A DNA stretch of 13,932 nt from contig JAAYXQ010000104.1 in NCBI GenBank assembly GCA_012515825.1, positions 1 to 13,932 on the forward strand, written 5' to 3'. The DNA comes from Fibrobacter sp. (GTDB taxonomy: Bacteria; Fibrobacterota; Fibrobacteria; Fibrobacterales; Fibrobacteraceae). Both the position numbers and the translations under genes were made by a program. The notes beneath the pieces were generated by a model, which worked only from the letters and a program-made list of their open reading frames with translations, had not been told where the DNA came from and ran no database searches. Below are positions 13,918 to 13,932 of the stretch, one piece after another (within the stretch, counting starts at the first letter, position 1; every line of letters begins with the position of its first letter).

Positions 13918-13932
13918 GTGGCGACAAGCCAC
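13918..13932 (+). terminator. Hairpin after the ZapB-like gene, cut by the window end
   Basis: GTGGC, the loop GACAA and GCCAC form a perfect 5-bp G/C-rich stem starting one base after the stop codon. The window ends at the last stem base, so the expected T-run cannot be seen. A terminator is the most likely reading. Confidence 0.5.

Overview
The window looks like chromosome from a low-GC (by eye mid-30s %) member of the Fibrobacterota, probably a gut-associated relative of Fibrobacter. Two lineage-typical proteins support this: a fibro-slime domain protein at the left edge, and a lipoprotein that pairs a long serine-rich linker with a C-terminal FISUMP domain (Fibrobacter succinogenes major paralogous domain). 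The rest is compact core-genome DNA. I saw no insertion sequences, phage genes, CRISPR arrays, tRNA or rRNA genes.

Layout, left to right. (1) The 3' part of a large fibro-slime surface protein gene (+) meets an ABC-F ATPase gene (-) tail to tail. (2) Behind the ABC-F gene on the minus strand are a strong terminator, a well-supported 45-residue gene with an excellent ribosome binding site, and a membrane-anchored protein that looks like a degenerate lytic transglycosylase. (3) A non-coding stretch of about 220 bases folds, on the plus strand, into what may be a structured RNA. It precedes a two-gene unit: a GroES-like protein of the long Bacteroidetes-like type, overlapping by 4 nt a six-helix membrane protein. 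(4) Convergent to that unit is a RavA/MoxR-like AAA+ protein whose nucleotide-binding motifs are eroded. (5) Divergent from it, ferrochelatase (hemH) overlaps by 16 nt an Omp85-type outer-membrane barrel without POTRA domains. (6) Convergent to that is nuoA, separated from the other complex I genes, with its probable terminator lying inside the barrel gene. (7) Next come the FISUMP lipoprotein with a textbook terminator, uvrC (-), and a ZapB-like coiled-coil gene (+) ending in a hairpin cut by the window edge.

Functionally, the window holds cell-envelope and adhesion genes (fibro-slime protein, FISUMP lipoprotein, Omp85 barrel, membrane proteins) among housekeeping genes (hemH, uvrC, nuoA, ABC-F). 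No single pathway links them. The most interesting material is the 45-residue gene, the candidate RNA ahead of the GroES-like gene, and two proteins that keep a known fold but appear to have lost catalytic residues. Three of the tail-to-tail gene pairs are each separated by exactly 4 bases, and in two of them a hairpin lies inside coding sequence at a gene's 3' end. I found no clear multi-gene new system.
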